Shown here in pieces: positions 18,830 to 27,048 of a stretch of 38,008 nt of DNA; position 1 is the first letter of the stretch, and every line of letters begins with the position of its first letter. The stretch spans positions 1 through 38,008 of the forward strand of contig JAJYGR010000250.1 of NCBI GenBank assembly GCA_021790655.1. Direction: 5' to 3'. The notes below the pieces were generated by a model. The model was not told the DNA's origin, ran no database searches, and saw only the letters and a program-made list of their open reading frames with translations. The DNA is from Acidobacteriota bacterium. GTDB taxonomy: Bacteria; Acidobacteriota; Terriglobia; Terriglobales; Acidobacteriaceae. The translations under genes were made by a program, and so were the position numbers.

Positions 18830-20396
18830 GTTCATCGAGGGTAAAGACGCGGTGCGGCTGGCCCTCGACCGCCATGGCCGCCTGCGTCCAGCCATGATAC
18901 TGGTGGCAGAGGAAGCATCCGCTCTCCGCGTGCCCCGTGGACACCGGCGGCCCCTGAGGACGAGTGGCCCCATCGTGGCAGCGCTGGCATACGGCGATGC
19001 TCGGCAGCAACATATCCTTCCCTGTGGTGCTGGAAAGAGCGTTCGCATGGCACTGGGCGCACTGTACCTCCTGGTGCGCATCATGGCGAAAAACAGAGTC
19101 TGCAAACCAGCGTTGCGGCTGTTGGGTAGGAGCGACGACGGGCAACGCCGCTTGGTCCGCAGCAGAGATGGAAGCTGGCGCGGAAACCTCCAGCGAGGCA
19201 TTCCGCAGCACTGCTCTGGAAGAGATGGATGCAATTTCGCCGCCGGTAATCTGGTGGCATAGAGAGCACTTTCCGCGCCACAAAAGGCGATCCGCATGCG
19301 CGACTCTCGCTGCGATCCATTCCTGTGGAGTGTGTGGGGCGGGCCATGGCATCCGACCCGCGATATCGCTCATGCCCTGCCAATTCTTGATTTCATTCGC
19401 GACCACCTGTGGATGCGTCACCGCGTAGCTGGCGATTTCAGCTACGACAAACTTCTGCACCGTTGCCGGATCGGCGTGCGGCGCTTCCGCGGAGATGTGG
19501 GAATCGAACCTCAGCGTGTGACAGGCGCGGCAGGTCTGCTGATAGCTCGCAGGCTTCATGTACGCGCCGCCGGCATGAACATCTGGACGGGCGCTTTGAG
19601 CGACGCGGACCATCCGCGCACTCGCAGCCAAACTGCTCACTGCGCCTGTAGCTTGCGTCCCCTCGAACTCAGTGTCCTTCATCTGCGGCGTAGATTCAGG
19701 CGCTCCCTGGAACCGCCATACCACGCTCGACGCGTCATTTGGGGTGCGATGACAATCTGAGCACCGCATGTCTACCTTGCCGCGAGGGCCGGACAGTCCG
19801 GATTTCATGTGCTCGGCGTGATTGAATCTCAGACTGAACGCGGCCTCACGGGAGGCATCGCCAATGCCTTGCAAAGGGCGGAAATCCGGGTGCCCGTTCA
19901 CGAACGAGTGAATGCCACTCGGCACAGATAAGCTGCCGGAACGGACCTTCAGGTCGGCATGGCACTGGGTGCATGTGACGTCCGCGACGGAAGCCAGGCG
20001 CATGGAACCCTGGTGTTCGATATGGCACGATCCGCACTTCGGCGTGAAAGCGACCCTCGCCGGATGGTGCGCCGGAGCCGCATGACAATTCAGGCACGCT
20101 GAGTCGGGAACTCGCTTGCTGGATCCAAACACTGGCAACCAACCAGCGCCAGCAATCACCGGCTGATGGCAGGCCACGCACTTCTGGCCGAAGACGGCAT
20201 GCGCGGAAGACATCGGCCCGGCGGAGAACATGCGGTCGCCGTGGCGCAGGACGGAGACGCCCAGCCACAGCACCGCCGCGCACACCGCGGCCAGGGTAAG
20301 CCACCACTGCCATAGGCGTACGGGCGAGCCTTTCTTGAAGTAGTCGAGGTCGTGCCGCTTGGCGACGGACTTGGTGGTTCGGTTGCGAATCGCCAT
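18813..20396 (-). CDS. Membrane-anchored decaheme c-type cytochrome
   Basis: A 527-residue protein with a basic N-terminus, one TM helix (about 27-50, [19 protein letters not shown]) and a periplasmic part holding ten CXXCH motifs (CVACH, CLNCH, CGSCH, CTQCH, CSDCH, CRACH, CSLCH, CAQCH, CQRCH, CFLCH). It is therefore tethered on the periplasmic face and could pass electrons between an inner-membrane donor and soluble or outer-membrane cytochromes. It is the last gene of the minus-strand redox operon, 75 bases after the cytochrome b-like gene. The C-terminus overlaps the 3' end of the LVIVD cytochrome gene. Several motifs end CHxxH-like, giving possible distal ligands. It is not a standard NrfB, MtrA or NapC by length. 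Confidence 0.88.
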   Translation of the reverse strand: MAIRNRTTKSVAKRHDLDYFKKGSPVRLWQWWLTLAAVCAAVLWLGVSVLRHGDRMFSAGPMSSAHAVFGQKCVACHQPVIAGAGWLPVFGSSKRVPDSACLNCHAAPAHHPARVAFTPKCGSCHIEHQGSMRLASVADVTCTQCHADLKVRSGSLSVPSGIHSFVNGHPDFRPLQGIGDASREAAFSLRFNHAEHMKSGLSGPRGKVDMRCSDCHRTPNDASSVVWRFQGAPESTPQMKDTEFEGTQATGAVSSLAASARMVRVAQSARPDVHAGGAYMKPASYQQTCRACHTLRFDSHISAEAPHADPATVQKFVVAEIASYAVTHPQVVANEIKNWQGMSDIAGRMPWPAPHTPQEWIAARVAHADRLLWRGKCSLCHQITGGEIASISSRAVLRNASLEVSAPASISAADQAALPVVAPTQQPQRWFADSVFRHDAHQEVQCAQCHANALSSTTGKDMLLPSIAVCQRCHDGATRPQGPPVSTGHAESGCFLCHQYHGWTQAAMAVEGQPHRVFTLDELTSKR

Positions 20397-20471
20397 TTCT
20401 GTGTTCCTGCTCCCTTATGCCCAAAGCCCTGTTCCCATCGTTTCCTCCGGGCCATGTTTTTCACGCCATGT

Positions 20472-21347
20472 TCAATACCGCAACGCGACGATCGCGTGGA
20501 TGCACCCCAACAGAATCAGCGCGGCGGATAGCGGCAGATGGCACCACAGCCAGCCGTGCAGAACGCGATGCAGGCGTGCCTGATGGTCGAGTTGCCGCTT
20601 CTCCTCGCAGATCTCCTCGATGGCCGTGATAGGTTTCCACGCCGCCTCCGGAAACACCTCGCGCAACTTCTCAAACCGTTCCGAAGACCAGTCGCGGTCC
20701 CTGAGCGCGACTTTGCCCTGCTCATGCCCGAGATAGCCACGCACTTCCGCGGCAAAGAATTCCTCAAACTCGGCGATCTCTTTCTGTAGTTCGGGGACCG
20801 TGATCATGGTGAGCACGACCGTCGCTCCAGCACCGGTGCCCGGCGCGAGACTCTGCTTCACGTTTTCCGCGTTCAAGTCCGCCTCCGCAACCAACTGCTG
20901 GCGAATGACGCCAATCTGGTCGTAGATGGTCTCGAAGCGCACCTCGCGAAACATTTTGGATGGCAGTGTGTGCTGGATCCAGGCGCCAATCAGGCCGCTC
21001 GCCACCACAAGAACCGTCAGCCACATCAGGATGCCGGTCAGCAACCCCCGGGCATGGAATGCGGAGTGGAACAGCACCATGGGCAAAGCGAGAAAGCCCA
21101 GCCACAGGTGGGCGCGCATCCATATTTTCGCCCGTCCGATGCGCCAAATCGGAAAGCGCTTCCTGACGCTGAGAAGGGCGGCGAAGATCATCAGACCCAG
21201 CGCCAGGACGCCGAACATCAGGCCGACGGCAGTTCCGCCTCCAGGCACAGCCACGCGCAAGGAATAGGGGACGTACACCGCAATCGAAACAAGAATGACG
21301 CCGACGGCGAGCAACATCCAGGGCTGGTGGGTATGGTCGATTCGCAT
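20472..21347 (-). CDS. Cytochrome b-like integral membrane protein
   Basis: Start chosen at 21345-21347 (peptide MRIDHTHQPWML), four bases after the upstream stop, rather than the longer frame running into the neighbour. The 291-residue protein has about five TM helices (near 10-30, 38-60, 76-96, 102-124 and 266-288). Histidines sit at helix ends and cores: H80, H94, H98 (HLWLGFLALPMVLFHSAFH), then H260, H264, H270 and H284 in the last helix region. This resembles di-heme cytochrome b561/ferric-reductase-type subunits that take electrons to or from quinone. A soluble loop of about 130 residues separates the fourth and fifth helices. By context it links the iron-sulfur subunits to the anchored decaheme cytochrome. 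Confidence 0.75.
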   Translation of the reverse strand: MRIDHTHQPWMLLAVGVILVSIAVYVPYSLRVAVPGGGTAVGLMFGVLALGLMIFAALLSVRKRFPIWRIGRAKIWMRAHLWLGFLALPMVLFHSAFHARGLLTGILMWLTVLVVASGLIGAWIQHTLPSKMFREVRFETIYDQIGVIRQQLVAEADLNAENVKQSLAPGTGAGATVVLTMITVPELQKEIAEFEEFFAAEVRGYLGHEQGKVALRDRDWSSERFEKLREVFPEAAWKPITAIEEICEEKRQLDHQARLHRVLHGWLWCHLPLSAALILLGCIHAIVALRY

Positions 21348-21351
21348 TTGT

Positions 21352-23583
21352 CTATCGCCCTTTGCCCACTTGATCCAATAGGTTGTCGCCCAGCAGGCTG
21401 GCAAAAAATTCATTGGGCTTGACGCGGTGCGCCGCATCGTGTGGGCAGGCATAAACACAACTCGGCTCGGAGAGGTCATGGCATAAATCGCAGGAGGTCG
21501 CCTTGCGAACTTTTTTCGTGACGGAGGCCTTCTTGTCGAGCACGACATTCTGCTCCGGCGACGACTTCAATTCCTTGTCGAACTCATGGACCGTGATGTT
21601 GCCGTATGGACAGTTGGTTGCGCACAGCCCGCAGCCTACGCACCAGTCTTCGATGATGACTTCTAGTGAATTCCGGCGGCGGATCGAACCTACCGGACAG
21701 CCGACCATGCACAACGGGTCGCGGCATTGACGGCATGAAGTTGCCACCAGATAGTTCTCGAAGCGAACACCATCGCGCAACAGCCGCGTGACCCCGTCAT
21801 GCGCGTCCGCGCAGGCCTTTACGCATTGGTCGCATCGCGTGCATTTCTCCAGGTCGAGTATGAGCAGGCTCTGCGCATCCATAAGACCCTGCGTCAGGAA
21901 CTGGTGGAGCGGAGCGCTCTGTGTCCTTTCCGCCGTGCGCTGGGTCAGCAGCGTGTTTTCGCGCGCCCGCTGGCGAGCCGCCGTTTCGATTGCATGGCGC
22001 ACATCCGGAAAACGGTCCAGCATCTCATGGAAGTCCGGCGCCTGAATACGGACCACCTCGACATGATCGAGAGCGGTGCAGGTGGCGGTGCGCACACCAC
22101 CCTCCAGCAGTCCCATTTCGCCGAAGTAGCCGCCGCGCGGCAGGTAGGCCAGCACCAGCTCCTCGGTACCGCGACCCTGGCTCACTTTCACAAAACCGAT
22201 GCGGATCAGGAAGAACGAGTCCGCCACCGCGCCCTGCTCGCAGATGATCTGCCCCGGTGCGAAACGTATCAACTCCACACGGTCGCGCAACAGGTCGATA
22301 AAATCCTCGCTGATGTTAGAAAAGATGGGTACGCTGCGCAGATGCGTGCCCAGAGCGCGGCCGCGATAGTTGGCCTCAAGCTGCGCGCGAAACGTCTTGT
22401 TCTTTTGCATCACGTCGAGGACGTTGCGCAGCATCTCCAGCATGACGCAGTCCGTGCTGGCGCGCACGGTCGCCGAGCGCGGGTAGAAATTCATGCATGT
22501 CATCTCGCCGAACAGATCGCCGGCCCCCAGTTGGGCTATCGGATTTCCGTAAGGCAGATCGACCGGAGCATCGATGCGTATGTGTGTCGGCGCGTCGCAT
22601 GCTTCTTCCCGCGTGTCCTTGACTTTTGGACGCAGCAGGCTGCGCATGCGGGAGAAGACGCCGGGGTCCCCAGCCGCCTCGGTGGAAACGTGTGCGCGGG
22701 GCGACTCCAGCAGGATGTCCACCGTGCCTTCCAGGATGTAGAACGCTGTGGAACCATTTTCTCCCTCTCTGACGATGACCTCGCCAGCCTTGTACTTGCG
22801 CTTGACCACGGCCCCCTGGTTCAGTTCCAGAAATGTGCCGGAGACTCCCTTGAAGACGGGAAGCGCGAGCAGTTCCTCAGTCTCGACTTTGTAGCTATTC
22901 CCGCCAACCTGCGAGTGCAGGTCCTGGCCAAGTACGCGTTTGTTGGTGAGAGCGCCGGTGGGACAGGAGACCATGCATTCTCCACAGGAGACGCAACTGG
23001 AATTGCCCATTGGCTCATTGGCGTCGAACGCGATGGTGGTGAAATACCCCTTGCCCTGGCGGGCGATCACATAGTTGTGCCGTATCTCCGAGCAGCCCCG
23101 GATGCAGCGGTCGCACAGGATACAGGCCGAGTAGTCCACGTGGATACTGGGCGAGGAATCGTCCGCCGCGAGCACGGGAACTGCGCGCTTCTTGAAGCGG
23201 ACTTCTTTGACCCCAACTGCCGCGGCCTGCGTTTCGAGTTCACAGTCTCCGCTGGCCTGTTGTCGCATGCAAGGCGAAGGATGGTCGGAGAGCATCAGTT
23301 CGTAGAGTGTCTTTCGCACCGCTGCAATCGATTCCGTATTGGTCTTGACGGCCATGCCCGGCTCGGCCTTGAAGATGCATGCTGCCTGTAGCGCGCGCTC
23401 GCCGACATCGACCACGCAAATGCGGCACACAGCGATCGGCGCCTGGTTTTGCTGGTGGCACAGGGTGGGAATGGGAACTCCCGCCGCGACCGCCGCGTCG
23501 AAGACCGTGGTCCCATGTGGCACGGTCACTTCCATGCCATCCACGGTGAGCGTCATCATTCCATCCGCGCTGTGTTCGCTCAT
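21352..23583 (-). CDS. NuoG-like iron-sulfur protein with two cNMP-binding domains and a four-cluster ferredoxin module
   Basis: A 743-residue fusion. Residues 10-85 are a NuoG-type [2Fe-2S] domain (C42, C53, C56, C69). Residues 101-114 correspond to the His-Cys cluster, but the second Cys is Gln (H101, C105, Q108, C114). Two [4Fe-4S] sites follow (C154/157/160/164 and C197/200/203/207). Residues about 245-395 and 420-535 are cyclic-nucleotide-binding domains, each with an FGE phosphate-cassette Glu and a downstream Arg (FGE 358-360 with R369; FGE 487-489 with R498). The C-terminus (581-713) has four further ferredoxin sites as in HybA/DmsB electron-transfer subunits. It overlaps nuoEF by ATGA. 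I infer electron transfer from NADH to the membrane, perhaps gated by a cyclic nucleotide made by a cyclase such as the one at 9350. Confidence 0.88.
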   Translation of the reverse strand: MSEHSADGMMTLTVDGMEVTVPHGTTVFDAAVAAGVPIPTLCHQQNQAPIAVCRICVVDVGERALQAACIFKAEPGMAVKTNTESIAAVRKTLYELMLSDHPSPCMRQQASGDCELETQAAAVGVKEVRFKKRAVPVLAADDSSPSIHVDYSACILCDRCIRGCSEIRHNYVIARQGKGYFTTIAFDANEPMGNSSCVSCGECMVSCPTGALTNKRVLGQDLHSQVGGNSYKVETEELLALPVFKGVSGTFLELNQGAVVKRKYKAGEVIVREGENGSTAFYILEGTVDILLESPRAHVSTEAAGDPGVFSRMRSLLRPKVKDTREEACDAPTHIRIDAPVDLPYGNPIAQLGAGDLFGEMTCMNFYPRSATVRASTDCVMLEMLRNVLDVMQKNKTFRAQLEANYRGRALGTHLRSVPIFSNISEDFIDLLRDRVELIRFAPGQIICEQGAVADSFFLIRIGFVKVSQGRGTEELVLAYLPRGGYFGEMGLLEGGVRTATCTALDHVEVVRIQAPDFHEMLDRFPDVRHAIETAARQRARENTLLTQRTAERTQSAPLHQFLTQGLMDAQSLLILDLEKCTRCDQCVKACADAHDGVTRLLRDGVRFENYLVATSCRQCRDPLCMVGCPVGSIRRRNSLEVIIEDWCVGCGLCATNCPYGNITVHEFDKELKSSPEQNVVLDKKASVTKKVRKATSCDLCHDLSEPSCVYACPHDAAHRVKPNEFFASLLGDNLLDQVGKGR

Positions 23584-25349
23584 GCCGCTCCTCCCTGGAA
23601 ACAGATTCCAGCGCGGCAGCGCCGCTCCTCCAGGTGCTCCCGCATCAGTTCAGGAAAATGCCGGATGATGGACTGAATCGGCGCGGGCGCGATCTGCCCG
23701 AGTCCGCAGATGGAGGTGAGCGTGAGAACGGCGGACAGGTCCTTCAGCGTGGCCATGTCGTCGTTGCCGCCGGTGCCACGAGTCCAGTTCTCAATCAGGT
23801 CCACCAGCTTTTGCGTCCCAATGCGGCAGGGAGAGCACTTGCCGCAAGACTCGTTACGGTAGAACTTCACTGAGGTCAACGCCATGTCCAACATGCATGC
23901 GCGGTCGTCGCAAACCACAATCGCGCCAGAGCCAAGCATGGAACCCAGTTTCTTCACCTTGTCCCAATCGAGCGGTGTGTCCAGCAGGGACGCGGGCAAA
24001 TAACCGGAAGAAGGCCCGCTCGGGGCAAAGCCTATTAGCTCGTGACCATCCACCGCTCCACCTGCGTAATCGGAGATGAGTTCGCGGTAGGTAGTTCCCA
24101 TGGGGACCTCAAACACGCCGGGGTTCTTCACGTGGCCGGTCACGCCCACGAACTTGATGCCGGGCGAGCCTGGCTTGCCCGCATTCCTGTACCACTCGCC
24201 GCCCTTGCCCAGGATTGTTACCGCATACGCGAAGGTCTCCACATTGTTCAGCGCAGTCGGTTTGGCCCAGAGGCCGAAGTTCACTGTACGCGGCGGCTTG
24301 TTGCGCGGCTCTGAGCGATGGCCTTCGATCGCCTCCATCAACGCCGTTTCCTCGCCGCAGATGTAACCGCCGGGGCTGACGAAGACCTCCATGTCGAAGT
24401 TCAAGCCGGAGCCTTGAATGTTCTTGCCAAGCAGACCCAGCGATCGGATACGGGACAGCTCCTCCTCCAGCACGTCGGTCTGGCGTTCATACTCGTGTCG
24501 GATGTAGAGATAGCCCTTATGTGCACCCACAATCGCCGCGGCGATCATCATCCCTTCGAAAACCATGTGCGGCAGGTATTGCAGGATGAAACGGTCTTTG
24601 ATTGTGCCGGGCTCGCTTTCGTCCGCGTTGCAGACCACGAACTTCTCAGCGCTGGGCGTCTTCTTGCAGCCTTCCCACTTGATGTAAGTGGGAAAGCCGG
24701 CCCCTCCCATACCGCGCAGCTCGGCTGCCTTCAGCAACTGTAGCGACTCGTCGAAATTCTTCTCCGCGATCAACCTGCGGAAGATCGAGTAGTGCTCTTC
24801 CTCCGTTTTGTACGGGTCGCACTGGATCTCGATGCCGCGCTCCTCTGGGCTGCGGGGCGGGTGGCTGTGCGGATGCGTTGGCACCGTCCCGCCACGCGTG
24901 TTCACCATCTCGCGGTCCACCAGGCGGACTACCTCGGCGAAGCCGATGTTGTCGTAGTAGCGGTCGTTGATGGTGACCACCGGAGCATGATCGCAGCGGC
25001 CTACGCAGGAGATGTCGCGCACGCGCACAATGTCGGAGGCTCCAGCATATTGCCGCTCAAGCGATTCCCGAAGCTGGCGCGCCTGGTACAGATGACAGGT
25101 CATGTCGTCGCACACCCGCACATCCACCGGCGCAGGCGGCTTGACGTGGAAATGGGGATAGAAGCTGGCGACCGCGTGGACGTCCTTGATAGAGACAGCA
25201 CGCCTCTTCGCGATCAGCTCAATTTCGCGCGTCGGCAGATAGCCGTAGCTGTCCTGTACCCTGCGCAAGTCCTCGAAAACACCCAGGGTGCCATGCTCGG
25301 GGTCATGATATGGCACGACCTTCGCTGCAATTTCGTTTGGAATCGCCAT
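23580..25349 (-). CDS. NuoE-NuoF fusion, NADH-oxidising (diaphorase) subunit
   Basis: The start at 25347-25349 gives 589 residues; a GTG at 25379 would add ten. Residues about 1-145 are a NuoE-type thioredoxin-like [2Fe-2S] domain (C80, C85, C115, C119). Residues about 185-589 are NuoF/HoxF: FMN and NADH-binding Gly-rich loop LRGMGGAGFP, then CNADESEPGT, a YICGEETALMEAIEG segment, an SLBB-like region, and the N3-type [4Fe-4S] motif ESCGKCSPCR (C502, C505, C508) with C548. All key cofactor residues are present. Such fusions oxidise NADH in bidirectional hydrogenases and formate dehydrogenases, but no hydrogenase or formate dehydrogenase catalytic gene is here. It is first in the minus-strand redox operon and feeds the cNMP-binding iron-sulfur subunit. 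Confidence 0.92.
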   Translation of the reverse strand: MAIPNEIAAKVVPYHDPEHGTLGVFEDLRRVQDSYGYLPTREIELIAKRRAVSIKDVHAVASFYPHFHVKPPAPVDVRVCDDMTCHLYQARQLRESLERQYAGASDIVRVRDISCVGRCDHAPVVTINDRYYDNIGFAEVVRLVDREMVNTRGGTVPTHPHSHPPRSPEERGIEIQCDPYKTEEEHYSIFRRLIAEKNFDESLQLLKAAELRGMGGAGFPTYIKWEGCKKTPSAEKFVVCNADESEPGTIKDRFILQYLPHMVFEGMMIAAAIVGAHKGYLYIRHEYERQTDVLEEELSRIRSLGLLGKNIQGSGLNFDMEVFVSPGGYICGEETALMEAIEGHRSEPRNKPPRTVNFGLWAKPTALNNVETFAYAVTILGKGGEWYRNAGKPGSPGIKFVGVTGHVKNPGVFEVPMGTTYRELISDYAGGAVDGHELIGFAPSGPSSGYLPASLLDTPLDWDKVKKLGSMLGSGAIVVCDDRACMLDMALTSVKFYRNESCGKCSPCRIGTQKLVDLIENWTRGTGGNDDMATLKDLSAVLTLTSICGLGQIAPAPIQSIIRHFPELMREHLEERRCRAGICFQGGAA

Positions 25350-25393
25350 CAATGGATCGCAAACCTCGGTTGCACACACGTTCGTTTGCGGCC

Positions 25394-25422
25394 AGCATAA
25401 CGACGGCGCAGCAACTTGGCAA
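25394..25422 (-). promoter_or_regulatory. Candidate promoter for the nuoEF redox operon
   Basis: On the minus strand TTGCCA (25422-25417) and TATGCT (25399-25394) are separated by 17 bases. The match to sigma-70 is moderate (5/6 and 4/6). It lies about 45 bases before the predicted start at 25349. Confidence 0.4.
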
Positions 25423-25461
25423 CCATTTTCATTGGGAGGGAAAACCTGGGCAAAACATTCG

Positions 25462-25490
25462 TTGCAATTCCCACCATCGCCCGGTATAAA
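25462..25490 (+). promoter_or_regulatory. Candidate sigma-70 promoter for the pentaheme cytochrome gene
   Basis: TTGCAA at 25462-25467 and TATAAA at 25485-25490 are separated by exactly 17 bases, a good sigma-70-type match. It sits about 70 bases before the ATG at 25559 and back to back with a candidate minus-strand promoter for the nuoEF operon. Visual evidence only. Confidence 0.55.
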
Positions 25491-25558
25491 ACTGGAAAGT
25501 AAAATTTGTTCATTTTAGACCTTGCAAGTGTACACTCCACGTTGCATTCGGGAAAACA

Positions 25559-27001
25559 ATGGTTCCAGCCTTGACATGCTTTTTGCGCCGCCCTGGCAGA
25601 CGCTACAGAATCGCCTTCGCGCTGTTCGCGGCAACCTCTCCGGCATTTCTTGTAGCTATTACTGGCGCTGGCGCGCTGGCCCAGAGCGCAACCTCTTGGG
25701 GAAAACAAGGCACACATGTCCATCCTCTGCTTAGAACATCTACCCCCGGCGAGAGGAAGCCGGAAAGAATGACTTACGTCGGTCCCGGAGGCTGTAGCGC
25801 CGTCGCCTGCCACGGCGGCATCCAGCCGCGCAGCGTCACCAAAGTGCTGCAAAACGAGTACAGCACCTGGATCACCCAGGACAAGCACGCGCGGGCCTAC
25901 ACTGTGCTGACCGGTCCGCTGGCCACGCAGATGGCGGCAACGCTGAAGATTGGACCTGCGCAGAATGCCGCAAAGTGTCTGGTCTGCCATGCCATCCACG
26001 TGGATGCCGCCGACCGGTCGCGCAGTTTCGAGATCGCCGACGGCGTCAGTTGCGAGAGCTGCCACGGGCCTGCATCGCAATGGATCGGGCCGCATATCCA
26101 GCCAGACGCGAAGTATGCCGATATGGTCTCGCTCGGGCTGGTCGACAATAAAAGCTTGACCGCGCGCGCGGAGAAGTGCCTGACCTGCCACCTGGGAGCG
26201 CCGGGCATGTCGGTCGACCATGAGATGATTGCGGCCGGCCATCCTGACCTGACCTTTGAACTGGACTCCTTCACCGCCGTCGAGCCGCCACACTGGATCG
26301 AAAAGGCGCCCAACCAGATGGCCCCGCTCAATGACCCCTTCTTCGGCGTTCGCGCATGGGGCATCGGCGAGGCAGTTCAATTGCGCGAGAGCATGTTGCG
26401 CGTGGCGCGGCGCGCGCATGATGGACCATGGCCGGAGTTCAGCGAGATGGACTGCGTCACTTGCCACCATTCACTCACCGGGCCGCAAAGCTGGCGGCAG
26501 CAAACTGGCTACGTGGGTCATCTCCCCGGAGATCCTCCTTACAATCTTGCACGGTACATCATCTTCCGCCCTCTCGGCGATCAAGCGGACGCTCCCCTGG
26601 AGAAGCGGCTGGATGTGGAAGTGACTCGCGTCTCGACGCTGATCACTACCATGAGTCCAGACCGCGCCGCAGTGGAGGAGGCGGCCAACCGGGCCGCAGC
26701 CACGGCTGACGAAATGGTCGCCAAGGTGCGGGCCGTGCATTACGACCGCGTTCTGACGGCGCAGTTGATGAAGTCCATCGCATCCGACGCGGACCTGATA
26801 TCCCGAGAGGGCGAGCGTACGGCGGAGCAAGCCACCATGACGCTGAACTCCCTGTACATTGCCTCGGCAAAGGACGGAGCCGCGAACACTGCAACCCGGT
26901 CCGCGCTGGATGCGCTGTTCCAGCAGGTAAGCAATCCTTCCGCCTACAATGGGCCCCAGTTCGCCGCGCAGATGAAAGCAGTGAGCGCCACGCTGCCATA
27001 G
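25559..27001 (+). CDS. Exported pentaheme c-type cytochrome, cytochrome c554-like family
   Basis: A 480-residue exported protein (signal/TM segment about 19-42 in MVPALTCFLRRPGRRYRIAF...). It has five heme sites: an unusual CX4CH motif (CSAVACH, about residue 80), then CLVCH, CESCH, CLTCH and CVTCH. The first-site spacing and the following block with MAATLKIGPAQNAAKCLVCHAIH resemble the cytochrome c554/c-prime group of multiheme proteins. The C-terminal 150 residues are alpha-helical without heme motifs. It is transcribed away from the redox operon from a shared upstream region of 209 bases, suggesting joint control. It may be a soluble periplasmic electron carrier or an oxidoreductase; no catalytic Lys-type heme is seen. 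Confidence 0.85.
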   Translation: MVPALTCFLRRPGRRYRIAFALFAATSPAFLVAITGAGALAQSATSWGKQGTHVHPLLRTSTPGERKPERMTYVGPGGCSAVACHGGIQPRSVTKVLQNEYSTWITQDKHARAYTVLTGPLATQMAATLKIGPAQNAAKCLVCHAIHVDAADRSRSFEIADGVSCESCHGPASQWIGPHIQPDAKYADMVSLGLVDNKSLTARAEKCLTCHLGAPGMSVDHEMIAAGHPDLTFELDSFTAVEPPHWIEKAPNQMAPLNDPFFGVRAWGIGEAVQLRESMLRVARRAHDGPWPEFSEMDCVTCHHSLTGPQSWRQQTGYVGHLPGDPPYNLARYIIFRPLGDQADAPLEKRLDVEVTRVSTLITTMSPDRAAVEEAANRAAATADEMVAKVRAVHYDRVLTAQLMKSIASDADLISREGERTAEQATMTLNSLYIASAKDGAANTATRSALDALFQQVSNPSAYNGPQFAAQMKAVSATLP

Positions 27002-27048
27002 AGTTGCCGCTGAGGTATAGATTTCCTCGACACGGCTAACTGTCCCGT

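Noticed and set aside
21799-23391. Long plus-strand frame (530 codons) inside the cNMP-binding iron-sulfur gene
   Set aside because: The opposite strand encodes intact ferredoxin and CNB motifs; this frame has no family features.
23580-25349. Hydrogenase or formate dehydrogenase operon
   Set aside because: The NuoEF-type protein could belong to one, but no NiFe or FeFe hydrogenase, nor molybdopterin catalytic gene, is in the window.
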